Translations under genes and position numbers: made by a program
Assembly (NCBI RefSeq): GCF_016744175.1
Contig: NZ_JADGEV010000014.1
Span: forward strand, 11,806-75,805
Direction: 5' to 3'
From: Neptunomonas sp.
Lineage (GTDB): Bacteria; Pseudomonadota; Gammaproteobacteria; Pseudomonadales; Balneatricaceae
Length of the DNA: 64,000 nucleotides
Notes under the pieces: model-generated
Databases searched by the model: none
What the model was told of the DNA's origin: nothing
The model's input: only the letters and a program-made list of their open reading frames with translations
Part shown: one piece after another, positions 27,057-35,413 of the stretch
Numbering within the stretch: the first letter of the stretch is position 1
How the letters are laid out: each line of letters starts with the position of its first letter

Positions 27057-28238
27057 CTATCGCTCCACCAGTGCCATCTTCTTGTTATACCAATTCATGA
27101 ATAAAGAAATAGCGAGACTAAGCCCGAGATATACACCCATGAAGATTGAGATTGCTTCGATCGCCTGCCCTGTTTGATTCATTGTGGTATTCGACAATGA
27201 CACCAAATCAGGATAACCCACAGCTACCGCCAAAGAGCTGTTTTTGGTTAAGTTGAGATATTGACTGGTTAGTGGAGGAATCATGACTCGTGATGCTTGA
27301 GGTAATACAACATGCACCAGCGTTTGACTTGGTTTTAAACCTAAATCCGTAGAGGCCTCTTCTTGACCTTTTGGCACCGACTGTAAGCCACTTCGAACGA
27401 TGTCGGCGATATAGGTTGATGTATATAAAGATAAACCAATCAGCAAAGACAAGAACTCGGGAGATAGCTTAGCACCGCCTTTAAAGTTAAAACCTTTAAG
27501 TACAGGCGTGCTCATTTCGGTAGGAGCACCACAAACAATATAGGTGATAAAAACACTGACTATGACTAATGCCAATCCTGCCCATGCATACGGAAACGAC
27601 TGGCCCGTTCTGTCTTGACGCGCTAATGCCCAGCGACGTAATAACCACACGCCTGCCAATGCAATAACAAACACAACCCCCATCCAAAAGTAGGCAGGGT
27701 GATCAGCAGGAACTGGGAATAACACACCACGGTTACTCAAAAAAACATCTGGCAAAACTTCCAAAGCTCGCTTAGGGCTAGGAAAGCCATTGTTAATCAA
27801 TGTGTACCAAAAAATAAGTTGCAATAATACGGGGATGTTACGAAACAGGTTGATATATACCGCAGCGATACGACTCAATATCCAGTTCTTGGACATCCGC
27901 GAAACGCCCACTACAAAGCCGATCAATGACGCAAATATGATGCCTAATAAGGAGACTTTCATGGTATTAAGCAAGCCAACCATGAGGGCCCGGCCATAAC
28001 TATCAGCAGGCGTGAACTCAATCATATGCTCGCTGATACCGAAGGAGGACTCTAACGATAAAAAGCTATAGCCCGTAGCTATACCTTGATTAGCTAAGTT
28101 TTCGAAGGTGTTTGAAATAAGATACCAAGCAATAAATGCAATACCCCCAGTGACGAGTATCTGAGCAAAAACACCTCGCGCCTTCTCACTGTAGATTAAA
28201 CTGGATAGCTTTTTACGGCTCTTTACTGGTTCGGACAT
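27057..28238 (-). CDS. aapQ: General L-amino acid ABC transporter permease AapQ
   Basis: Second permease of the Aap importer, 393 residues. It has FENLANQGIATGYSFL near the N-terminus, a large central insert with extra spans, RNIPVLLQLIFWY in the permease core, and the EAA loop EEASTDLGLKPSQTLVHVVLPQA near residue 300. The long form with PVLKGFNFKGGAKLSPEF is characteristic of AapQ/BztB. It lies about 200 bases downstream of aapJ, separated from it by a terminator-like hairpin at 28397. Confidence 0.92.
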   Translation of the reverse strand: MSEPVKSRKKLSSLIYSEKARGVFAQILVTGGIAFIAWYLISNTFENLANQGIATGYSFLSLESSFGISEHMIEFTPADSYGRALMVGLLNTMKVSLLGIIFASLIGFVVGVSRMSKNWILSRIAAVYINLFRNIPVLLQLIFWYTLINNGFPSPKRALEVLPDVFLSNRGVLFPVPADHPAYFWMGVVFVIALAGVWLLRRWALARQDRTGQSFPYAWAGLALVIVSVFITYIVCGAPTEMSTPVLKGFNFKGGAKLSPEFLSLLIGLSLYTSTYIADIVRSGLQSVPKGQEEASTDLGLKPSQTLVHVVLPQASRVMIPPLTSQYLNLTKNSSLAVAVGYPDLVSLSNTTMNQTGQAIEAISIFMGVYLGLSLAISLFMNWYNKKMALVER

Positions 28239-28396
28239 TAGCCTGCCTCTTTAATTATTATCTGAGCATATTTATTTTCATCACCGCTATATGAACACAT
28301 AACGGCATGCTTACCCAATAAAGCACATTAACTATTAACGCGTATTGATAATAAGCAAAAGGGGTTAATCCATATGCATCAATCTTAGAAACCCCT

Positions 28397-28422
28397 TAAA
28401 AAAAGCCCCGATAATCGGGGCT
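28397..28422 (-). terminator. Intercistronic terminator between aapJ and aapQ
   Basis: Stem AGCCCCG / CGGGGCT with a five-base loop; on the minus strand a T7 run follows (TTTTTTT). It lies just past the aapJ stop and upstream of aapQMP, so it probably makes the permease/ATPase transcripts scarcer than the binding-protein transcript. Confidence 0.85.
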
Positions 28423-28436
28423 CAAGTCAAACTGTC

Positions 28437-29456
28437 TTAACGAATAGGTGCTGGATACATCAAGCCACCATCAGTCCACAACGCATTCAATCCACGTTCA
28501 AGACCCAATTTAGCTTTAACATTACGGTCAAAGCTTTCACCGTAGTTCCCCACTTGTTTAATGATGTTATATGCCCAGTCATCACTAACACCTAGTGCTT
28601 TACCCATGTCACCTGTTGTACCTAACAAGCGTTGAATACCTGGGTCTTTACTATCTTTTTTGAAAGTATCAACGTTAGCTGATGTAATACCTTTCTCTTC
28701 TGCTTCAAGCATTGCAATATGAGTCCAGCGTACGATATCTGCAAACTCCTCATCACCATGACGAACCGCTGGGCCTAAAGGTTCTTTAGAAATAATTTCA
28801 GGCAAAACCATAAAATCATCAGGATTTGGTGCTGTTTGACGGTAAGAGGCTAAGCCTGACGCATCCGTTGTATAAACATCACAACGACCAGAGAAGAATG
28901 TTTGTACCGCTTCTACAGCGTTTTCGATAACCACTGGCTCAAAAGACATGCCCTGTGCACGGAAGTAATCTGCAAGGTTTAGTTCTGTTGTCGTACCGGG
29001 CTCGATACACACAGTTGCACCATCTAATTCGGTAGCGCTAGTAATACCAGATGCTTTTGCAACCATGAAACCTTGGCCGTCGTAGTAGTTAACACCGGCA
29101 AAGTTAAGGCCAACCTTAGTATCTCGTGACAGTGTCCAGGTTGTATTACGCGCTAGCAAGTCAACTTCTTTAGACTGCAAAGCAGTAAAGCGCTGAGCGG
29201 CAGTCAACGGTGTAAAGCGCGCTTTTGAAGCATCACCTAAAATAGCAGCCGCTACTGCATGACAAAGATCTATGTCTAAGCCTTCCCACTTACCTTCAGA
29301 AGTTGGGGCTGAAAAACCAGCCAACGCAGTATTGGCACCACATTGTACGTAACCTTTTGCCTTGATCGAATCGACAGTTTCACCTGCCATAGCAAAAGTA
29401 CTCAAAGCTGCTGTTGCTGCGATAGTACCGCCAACGATCAGTTTCAATGATTTCAT
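28437..29456 (-). CDS. aapJ: General L-amino acid ABC transporter substrate-binding protein AapJ
   Basis: Periplasmic binding protein of the Aap importer, 339 residues. It has a Sec signal peptide ending in TFAMA-GE at about residue 24. The mature part begins TVDSIKAKGYVQCGANTALAGFS and contains GLDIDLCHAVAAAILGD, QSKEVDLLARNTTWTLSRD and SGRCDVYTTDASGLASYR, all typical of AapJ. The C-terminus ends in NALWTDGGLMYPAPIR. It is the promoter-proximal gene of the cluster and is followed by a strong hairpin that likely sets its excess over aapQMP. The family imports a broad range of L-amino acids. Confidence 0.94.
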   Translation of the reverse strand: MKSLKLIVGGTIAATAALSTFAMAGETVDSIKAKGYVQCGANTALAGFSAPTSEGKWEGLDIDLCHAVAAAILGDASKARFTPLTAAQRFTALQSKEVDLLARNTTWTLSRDTKVGLNFAGVNYYDGQGFMVAKASGITSATELDGATVCIEPGTTTELNLADYFRAQGMSFEPVVIENAVEAVQTFFSGRCDVYTTDASGLASYRQTAPNPDDFMVLPEIISKEPLGPAVRHGDEEFADIVRWTHIAMLEAEEKGITSANVDTFKKDSKDPGIQRLLGTTGDMGKALGVSDDWAYNIIKQVGNYGESFDRNVKAKLGLERGLNALWTDGGLMYPAPIR

Positions 29457-29924
29457 ATATTGCTCTCTTCTTTGTTTTTATTAAATAAGTGTTCAAGTAC
29501 AACTTATCACTAAATAAGTAGCACGAAAACAAAATAACCTTTGAATCTAAAGGATTTTTTTAACTTCGGTAAAAAATCTCAACTATATATCTGGTCAACA
29601 ACCTAAATTATCCAATTTATTGACTTTATGTTACAACACGAATCGAATATCGAAAGTTCTGGTCTCATTTTCTTAACCCAATCCTAATTCTGTTTTTACT
29701 CAATGAAATAAAATTGTAAACGCTATGAAGAGGGACAATGTGCCTAATTCAACAGTAAAAATCTAATTTGTGGAAAATACTTCCCTTTTTATGAAAATAT
29801 TGACACGTTATGTCATTTTTATAAGCTAATTCAGAACATAGTAGTTTTGGCTACTAAGCCACCCATTGTGTGATACCTACTAATAAATATAAGCGACAGC
29901 AATGCGCTGTTAAATTAACTCACC
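29457..29924. other. Intergenic region upstream of aapJ
   Basis: 468 AT-rich bases between aapJ and the Lrp gene. The aapJ end carries an inverted repeat ATAAGT-N11-ACTTAT (29485-29507) and a direct repeat TAAATAAGT at 29482 and 29511, 29 bases apart, suitable for regulator binding. A TGACA-N5-TGTCA inverted repeat lies at 29801-29815. I see no ORF or clear RNA gene. Confidence 0.5.
29485..29507. promoter_or_regulatory. Inverted repeat in the aapJ leader/promoter
   Basis: ATAAGT-N11-ACTTAT, about 29-51 bases upstream of the aapJ ATG. One arm is part of the repeated word TAAATAAGT (29482-29490 and 29511-29519). A plausible operator for amino-acid-dependent control. Confidence 0.4.
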
Positions 29925-30401
29925 TTAGTTACTAATGTACTCTAACGGTAACTGAGTTGTTTGCTTCATTGTTTCCATAACAAAGCTGGAACTCACATCA
30001 AATAAATCTGCTTTTATAAAGCTTTTATAGAGTCGGTCATAACCTGGCATATCCGTCACCACTGCTTTTATTAGGTAGTCCAAGTCTCCACTCATTCGAT
30101 ACACCTCTAGCACCAAGGGGATTTCTTCTATTACTTTCTTAAACTGCTCAGCCCACTGATCATTATGCTGGTTGGTGCGAATAGATATGTAAACAGTGAG
30201 AGGCAGATTAACCTGCTCTTGATTTAGTAAAGTCACACGGGCGCAAATAACATTATCTTGTTCAAGCTTCTGGATTCTTCGCCAGCAAGCAGATTTAGAA
30301 ATCCCCACTCGCTCCGCAACATCTCCTATTGAAAGAGAAGCATCCCGTTGCAGAAGCTCCAAAATCGCTCGGTCTTGTTTATCCAGCTTTGCCTTAATCA
30401 T
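29925..30401 (-). CDS. Lrp/AsnC family transcriptional regulator
   Basis: A 158-residue leucine-responsive-type regulator. The N-terminal helix-turn-helix includes LDKQDRAILELLQRDASLSI and RVGISKSACWRRIQKLEQD. The C-terminal ligand-binding RAM domain includes YRMSGDLDYLIKAVVTDMPGYDRLY. I use the ATG at 30401; the ORF-track start at 30416 is a TTG five codons earlier. It is divergent from the class-V PLP enzyme and a transsulfuration-family gene and likely controls them, and perhaps aapJQMP on its other side. Confidence 0.9.
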   Translation of the reverse strand: MIKAKLDKQDRAILELLQRDASLSIGDVAERVGISKSACWRRIQKLEQDNVICARVTLLNQEQVNLPLTVYISIRTNQHNDQWAEQFKKVIEEIPLVLEVYRMSGDLDYLIKAVVTDMPGYDRLYKSFIKADLFDVSSSFVMETMKQTTQLPLEYISN

Positions 30402-30515
30402 GCAACACCCACTCAATAAAAATAATACATAATCCTTATATTAATTCATTTAGTGAAATTTTATTCCTATATTTATAATAATAACGAAACTTAAAACCAA
30501 CAATAGCTATTCTTG

Positions 30516-30526
30516 TAATTCAATTA
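30516..30526. promoter_or_regulatory. TAATTCAATTA palindrome in the Lrp divergent promoter region
   Basis: Eleven-base palindrome around a central C, between the divergent Lrp gene and the class-V enzyme gene, 62 bases before the latter. AT-rich palindromes of this type are typical of Lrp/AsnC sites; binding is inferred. Confidence 0.4.
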
Positions 30527-30587
30527 GAGACATTGTTTATCAATAGTTAGCCTAAAATTACACCTCAAGCATACTAGGCACAGAAAT

Positions 30588-32267
30588 ATGAACACACTGA
30601 TAGATAAAATTCGAGCGTCTGTTATTGGTGAAAATAACATCATAAATACCTCCTTCGGCCAGCAACCACTTGTTTACGCCGACTACACAGCCTCAGGTCG
30701 CTCCTTGGGGTTTATCGAAGATTATATCCGTCAGCAGGTTCTACCGTTCTATGCTAACACTCATACGGAGACTTCCTATACAGGAGCTCAAACCAGTACT
30801 TTTCGAGAAGAGGCCCGTCAAGAAATCCGTAGCGCTATTAATGCAAGAGAAGAAGATCAAGTGATTTTTTGTGGCTCGGGGGCTACCGCCGCCATAAATA
30901 AGCTAATCGACATGATGAATATTCGCCTTCCGTATGACTTAGATAACCGCTACAAGCTGCAGCAACATATACCCGAAGATGAGCGCCCTGTTGTCTTTAT
31001 TGGTCCCTATGAGCACCACTCCAACGAGCTACCCTGGCGTGAAAGCATCGCAGAGTTAGTTGTTATTCCATTAACTCATGATGGCCTCTTGGACTTAGTT
31101 GCACTTGAAGCCCAGTTAAAAAGATACAGTAACAGGCCCATGAAAATTGGCAGCTTTTCTGCTGCCTCCAATGTAACCGGGCTGAAAACTGATATCGAAG
31201 CTGTTGCACAATTACTGCACAGATACGATGCACTCTCTTTTTGGGACTATGCAGCGGCAGCGCCCTACGTAGGCATAGACATGAGAGATAGCAAAAACAC
31301 GTTAAGCAACAGCAGCAAAGATGCGGTATTCATTTCGCCTCACAAGTTTATTGGAGGCCCTGGAACACCAGGAATTCTGGTTGTGAACCAACGAGTCATC
31401 AACAATCTAGTACCCGCTGTTCCCGGTGGTGGCACTGTTCTCTATGTTACCCCAGAAGATCACCGGTATATAACCAACATTGAGCGTCGTGAAGAAGGCG
31501 GTACACCAGCAATAATTGAGTCTATTCGGGCAGGGTTAGTATTTAAGTTACAACAAGCCGTTGGCACACAAGAGATTGAAAGACGGGAGGCATTGTTCGT
31601 AAAGCACGCTCTAACGCGTTGGTCGACCTATGACAATATAGAGATCCTTGGCAACCTGAATGCTCCCCGGTTATCGATTATATCTTTGCGAATAAAACAC
31701 AATGATAAAGACCTACACTACGGATTTGTAGTTGCCTTGCTCAATGACCTTTTCGGTATTCAAGCTCGCGGAGGCTGCTCTTGTGCAGGCCCTTACGGTC
31801 ACAGCTTACTCGGTATGGATATGGCCTATAGCAAGGCTCTCGAGGAACAACTCCTTGAGGGTCAGATGATTTTGAGACCGGGCTGGGTTCGCCTAAATTT
31901 CAATTATTTTATTAGTGAAGAAAGCTTTAATTACATTGTTCGCGCAATAGAGCTAATAGCGCAGTACGGCTGCAAGCTTTTGCCGTTTTACAACTTTGAT
32001 CAGTCAAGTGGTGTATGGCGATACCAGGATATAAAAAGCACTCAACACTCTAGCCTAGCTGCTTTAGATTTTAATTATATTAACGATAACCTAAATCATA
32101 CTACCGGCCTCCCTTCTGATATGGACTTGTCAGATTACATGAGCATAGCCGAACAAGAGATTCGCAAAAACAATAGAGAAGGCTTGCAGTACGAACTGAC
32201 TCTTCCTGAAGCCGCCGAGAAATTACGCTGGTTTGCGTTACCACAAGAAGCTCGCGTACTGGAATAA
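30588..32267 (+). CDS. Class-V aminotransferase-fold PLP enzyme, cysteine desulfurase-like
   Basis: A 559-residue PLP enzyme of the class-V (NifS/SufS) fold, about 150 residues longer than SufS. It opens with LVYADYTASGRSLGFIEDYI; the cofactor histidine region is YEHHSNELPWRE, the predicted PLP lysine is Lys253 in FISPHKFIGGPGTPG, and RREEGGTPAIIESIRAGL follows. At 395-404 RGGCSCAGPYG carries two cysteines where desulfurases have their catalytic-Cys loop. A C-terminal extension of about 110 residues follows the core. Reaction unknown: a cysteine desulfurase/lyase-like role is suggested by the neighbouring transsulfuration gene, 51 bases downstream on the same strand. Confidence 0.75.
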   Translation: MNTLIDKIRASVIGENNIINTSFGQQPLVYADYTASGRSLGFIEDYIRQQVLPFYANTHTETSYTGAQTSTFREEARQEIRSAINAREEDQVIFCGSGATAAINKLIDMMNIRLPYDLDNRYKLQQHIPEDERPVVFIGPYEHHSNELPWRESIAELVVIPLTHDGLLDLVALEAQLKRYSNRPMKIGSFSAASNVTGLKTDIEAVAQLLHRYDALSFWDYAAAAPYVGIDMRDSKNTLSNSSKDAVFISPHKFIGGPGTPGILVVNQRVINNLVPAVPGGGTVLYVTPEDHRYITNIERREEGGTPAIIESIRAGLVFKLQQAVGTQEIERREALFVKHALTRWSTYDNIEILGNLNAPRLSIISLRIKHNDKDLHYGFVVALLNDLFGIQARGGCSCAGPYGHSLLGMDMAYSKALEEQLLEGQMILRPGWVRLNFNYFISEESFNYIVRAIELIAQYGCKLLPFYNFDQSSGVWRYQDIKSTQHSSLAALDFNYINDNLNHTTGLPSDMDLSDYMSIAEQEIRKNNREGLQYELTLPEAAEKLRWFALPQEARVLE

Positions 32268-32318
32268 AAAGTCGGATGCCTCCCTTTTATCACACTTACT
32301 TTACTGTAATACACGAGA

Positions 32319-33488
32319 ATGAATATGACCTCAAAGACAGCTCAGTTTTCCACTAAGGTGATACATGCAGGCGAGCAAACAGACCCTGCATACAATGCTA
32401 TTATTACACCCATTGTTACGGCTAGCTCCTTTGTAAAACCCAACATAGATGCATCCGCTCAATTTAGTTATAGCCGCGGCGAAAACCCTACACGACATGC
32501 ATTAGAAACCTGTTTAGCATCATTGGAGGGCGGAGTTGGAGCGGTAGCTTGTGCCTCAGGGATGGCCGCCACAGCAACAGTAATGGAACTATTGCCTAAA
32601 GACGCTCACGTGATTGTTACTGATAGTGTATATGGCGGTACATTTCGTTTATTAGAAGATTGTCGTTCTAAAACATCCGGCTTTACAACCACTTACGTTG
32701 ACCTTAACGATAGAAAAGCCGTAGAAGCGAGTATTCAAGATAACACTGCATTAATCTGGATAGAAACACCCACTAACCCACTCTTGAAGTTGGTTGATCT
32801 AGAAGCAATTGCAAAAATCGCACACAAATATAATATCCTGAGCTGTGTAGATAACACTTTCTCATCACCGTGGAACCAACAACCACTTCTGCACGGTATT
32901 GATTTAGTCATGCACTCAACCAGCAAATATATCGGAGGTCATTCCGACTTAATTGGTGGCGCTGTAGTTGCTTCTAATGAAGAATTGTTTACACAATTGA
33001 AATTTGTATCAATGGCGGTGGGCGCCATTCAAGGCCCGTTCGATAGCTACCTAGCATTGCGTGGATTAAAAACACTTGATCTACGAATGCAGCGCCAAAG
33101 TGATAACGCACTTGTCATTGCATGCCATCTTGAGAAGCATAAAAGCATTGAAGCCGTTTTCTATCCAGGTTTGAAAAGCCACCCTCAACATAACTTGTGC
33201 CGCCGCCAAATGGTAAGTGGAGGTGCTGTAATAGCAATTCGTTTGTTAGGCGGTCTAGAAGAAACGAAAAGATTTATAGCACGTTTACATTACTTTGTTT
33301 TGGCTGACTCTTTGGGAGGTGTCGAAAGCATGATAAACCATTCGTTCTCAATGTCTCATGGGGGAATGCCGGCAAAAGACAAAGAGGCAGCGGGTATTAC
33401 AGAAAACTTATTACGTTTATCTGTCGGCGCTGAATCTGTTGAGGACTTATTAAATGAGCTCGACTATGCACTTGAGGTAATAACTTAA
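32319..33488 (+). CDS. Transsulfuration-family PLP enzyme (cystathionine gamma-lyase/synthase-like)
   Basis: A 389-residue Cys/Met-metabolism PLP enzyme. Family motifs are STKVIHAGEQTDPAYNAIITPI, YSRGENPTRHALETCLASLEGG, ACASGMAATATVMEL, the PLP lysine in MHSTSKYIGGHSDLIGG, GPFDSYLALRGLKTLDLRM and C-terminal ENLLRLSVGAESVEDL. The fold covers cystathionine gamma-lyase, gamma-synthase and methionine gamma-lyase; the sequence reads most like a cystathionine gamma-lyase, but the substrate is not fixed by visible motifs. It probably forms an operon with the class-V enzyme. Confidence 0.85.
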   Translation: MNMTSKTAQFSTKVIHAGEQTDPAYNAIITPIVTASSFVKPNIDASAQFSYSRGENPTRHALETCLASLEGGVGAVACASGMAATATVMELLPKDAHVIVTDSVYGGTFRLLEDCRSKTSGFTTTYVDLNDRKAVEASIQDNTALIWIETPTNPLLKLVDLEAIAKIAHKYNILSCVDNTFSSPWNQQPLLHGIDLVMHSTSKYIGGHSDLIGGAVVASNEELFTQLKFVSMAVGAIQGPFDSYLALRGLKTLDLRMQRQSDNALVIACHLEKHKSIEAVFYPGLKSHPQHNLCRRQMVSGGAVIAIRLLGGLEETKRFIARLHYFVLADSLGGVESMINHSFSMSHGGMPAKDKEAAGITENLLRLSVGAESVEDLLNELDYALEVIT

Positions 33489-33523
33489 CACTAACGAGGT
33501 TGTCGGTTGTTCTTAAAATACTT

Positions 33524-33562
33524 CTCTTACATCAACTTTCCATATCGAAAGTGATGTAAGAG
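33524..33562. terminator. Hairpin between convergent transsulfuration gene and glmS
   Basis: Long stem CTCTTACATCAACTTTC / GAAAGTGATGTAAGAG with a single bulge and a six-base loop. Neither strand has a strong T tract, so termination or 3'-end protection is likely but not certain. Confidence 0.6.
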
Positions 33563-33574
33563 CATACTTAAAAT

Positions 33575-35401
33575 TTATTCCACTGTTACTGATTTAGCCA
33601 AATTACGAGGCTGATCAACGTCGGTACCTTTCAGAACAGCCACATGATAAGACAGCAGCTGCAATGGGATCGTATAAACAATCGGTTCAAGTATTTCAGG
33701 CATATCAGGCATACCTAATACGTGAATGCCTTCACCCGGTTGCACTTTTTGTGTACAACCAGCAAAAACAAACAACTCACCCCCACGTGCACTGACTTCC
33801 TGTAAGTTAGCTTTGAGCTTATCCAACATGTCATTGCGTGGAGCTACCGTAACAACCGGCATGTCTTTATCAACTAACGCTAATGGACCATGTTTCAGCT
33901 CTCCTGCTGGATAAGCTTCTGCGTGTATATAAGAGATCTCTTTAAGCTTTAAAGCACCTTCCATTGCTACTGGATACAGCGTTCCTCGCCCTAAAAACAA
34001 AGAGTGTTGCTTCTCCGCAAAGGCTTGCGACATTAACTCAATATCACTATCCATTTGCAGTGATTCTTCAATTAATCCTGGCAATAGCATTATTGATTCA
34101 ACTATTTGGCGCTCGACCACTTCTGTTATTTTAAAACGTCGACCAATAACAAGCGTCGTTAACAACAAGCATACTAATTGAGTAGTAAATGCTTTAGTTG
34201 AAGCCACACCAATCTCAGGTCCTGCATTTGTCATTAAGCACAGGTCAGATTCGCGAACCAGCGAACTTCCCGGAACATTACAGATTGTTAGACTCGCTAA
34301 GATTTGATCTTTAACGTCACGTAATGCAGCGAGTGTATCTGCGGTCTCTCCTGATTGGGAGATAGATATAAATAACGTTCCTTCCTGAATAACAACGGGC
34401 CTATATCGATACTCACTTGCCACTTCAACATGACATGGAATACCTGCCAAGCCTTCCATCCAATACTTAGCAATCAAACCCGCGTGGTAACTAGTACCAC
34501 ACGCTATTATTTGGATTTGCTTAACTTGATCAAAGACAGCTGAAGCCTGCTCACCAAATGCTCTCTCATTAACTAAAGCACCTTGGATTCGATCCTGAAA
34601 AGCAGCCAAAGTAACCGTTGGCTGCTCATAGATCTCTTTCATCATGTAATGCTTGAACTTACCCTTTTCAGTCGCTGAAGTGGCATGCTCATATTGAGTG
34701 ATTTCTCGCTCAACAATATCACCCTTGATATTCCAAACAGTAATATCATCTCTTGTTAGGTGTGCAATATCACCCTCTTCTAAGAACATGAAACGATCGG
34801 TAACAGGTAATAGTGCTAATTGATCTGATGCTATAAAGTTTTCACCAATACCTACGCCAATAACTAACGGGCTACCTTGTCTTGCCGCTATCAATTCACC
34901 GGGCTTATCTTTATGGATGACACCTAAGGCAAAAGCACCATCTAAAGAAGCAACGGCATCTTTAACAGCCGATAAATGATCAGCACCACCTTTAATAGCC
35001 CTGTCTAATAAATGAGCAATTACTTCTGTGTCAGTTTCAGAGCTAAAGCGATATCCTGAAATCATTAATTCAGATTTCAGTTCTTCAAAGTTTTCAATAA
35101 TACCGTTATGAACGACAGCTAATGACGTGCCTGACATATGCGGGTGAGCATTATCTTCAGTAGGCTTTCCATGTGTTGCCCAGCGTGTGTGTGCTATCCC
35201 AGCAGAACCGGTTAATGGTTGCCCATCAAGAGCATCAGCTAATGCCTGCACTTTTCCTGCACGGCGTAACCGGTGGATTAAGTCACCATCCCAGACAGCC
35301 ATACCCGCAGAGTCATATCCCCTGTACTCCAGACGACGCAGACCTTCTAATAATATCCCTGATACTGAACGCTCAGCTGTAGCTCCAACAATACCGCACA
35401 T
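33575..35401 (-). CDS. glmS: Glucosamine-fructose-6-phosphate aminotransferase GlmS
   Basis: Cytoplasmic enzyme making glucosamine-6-phosphate from fructose-6-phosphate and glutamine, the entry to peptidoglycan and LPS amino sugars. It starts MCGIVG with catalytic Cys at residue 2 (the N-terminal nucleophile after Met removal). The glutaminase domain has RRLEYRGYDSAG and AHTRWATHGKPTEDNAHPH. Two SIS domains follow (ACGTSYHAGLIAKYW, SISQSGETADTLAALR), and the C-terminus ends in AKSVTVE. Length 608 is normal. It follows glmU by 12 bases. Confidence 0.97.
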   Translation of the reverse strand: MCGIVGATAERSVSGILLEGLRRLEYRGYDSAGMAVWDGDLIHRLRRAGKVQALADALDGQPLTGSAGIAHTRWATHGKPTEDNAHPHMSGTSLAVVHNGIIENFEELKSELMISGYRFSSETDTEVIAHLLDRAIKGGADHLSAVKDAVASLDGAFALGVIHKDKPGELIAARQGSPLVIGVGIGENFIASDQLALLPVTDRFMFLEEGDIAHLTRDDITVWNIKGDIVEREITQYEHATSATEKGKFKHYMMKEIYEQPTVTLAAFQDRIQGALVNERAFGEQASAVFDQVKQIQIIACGTSYHAGLIAKYWMEGLAGIPCHVEVASEYRYRPVVIQEGTLFISISQSGETADTLAALRDVKDQILASLTICNVPGSSLVRESDLCLMTNAGPEIGVASTKAFTTQLVCLLLTTLVIGRRFKITEVVERQIVESIMLLPGLIEESLQMDSDIELMSQAFAEKQHSLFLGRGTLYPVAMEGALKLKEISYIHAEAYPAGELKHGPLALVDKDMPVVTVAPRNDMLDKLKANLQEVSARGGELFVFAGCTQKVQPGEGIHVLGMPDMPEILEPIVYTIPLQLLSYHVAVLKGTDVDQPRNLAKSVTVE

Positions 35402-35413
35402 ACTTGCTTCTCC

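Noticed and set aside
29800-29830. TTGACA with downstream TATAAG as a plus-strand promoter for a hidden gene or sRNA
   Set aside because: Spacing is 15 bases, no terminator or ORF follows, and it would run antisense into the Lrp gene. The TGACA-N5-TGTCA repeat is noted only as sequence.
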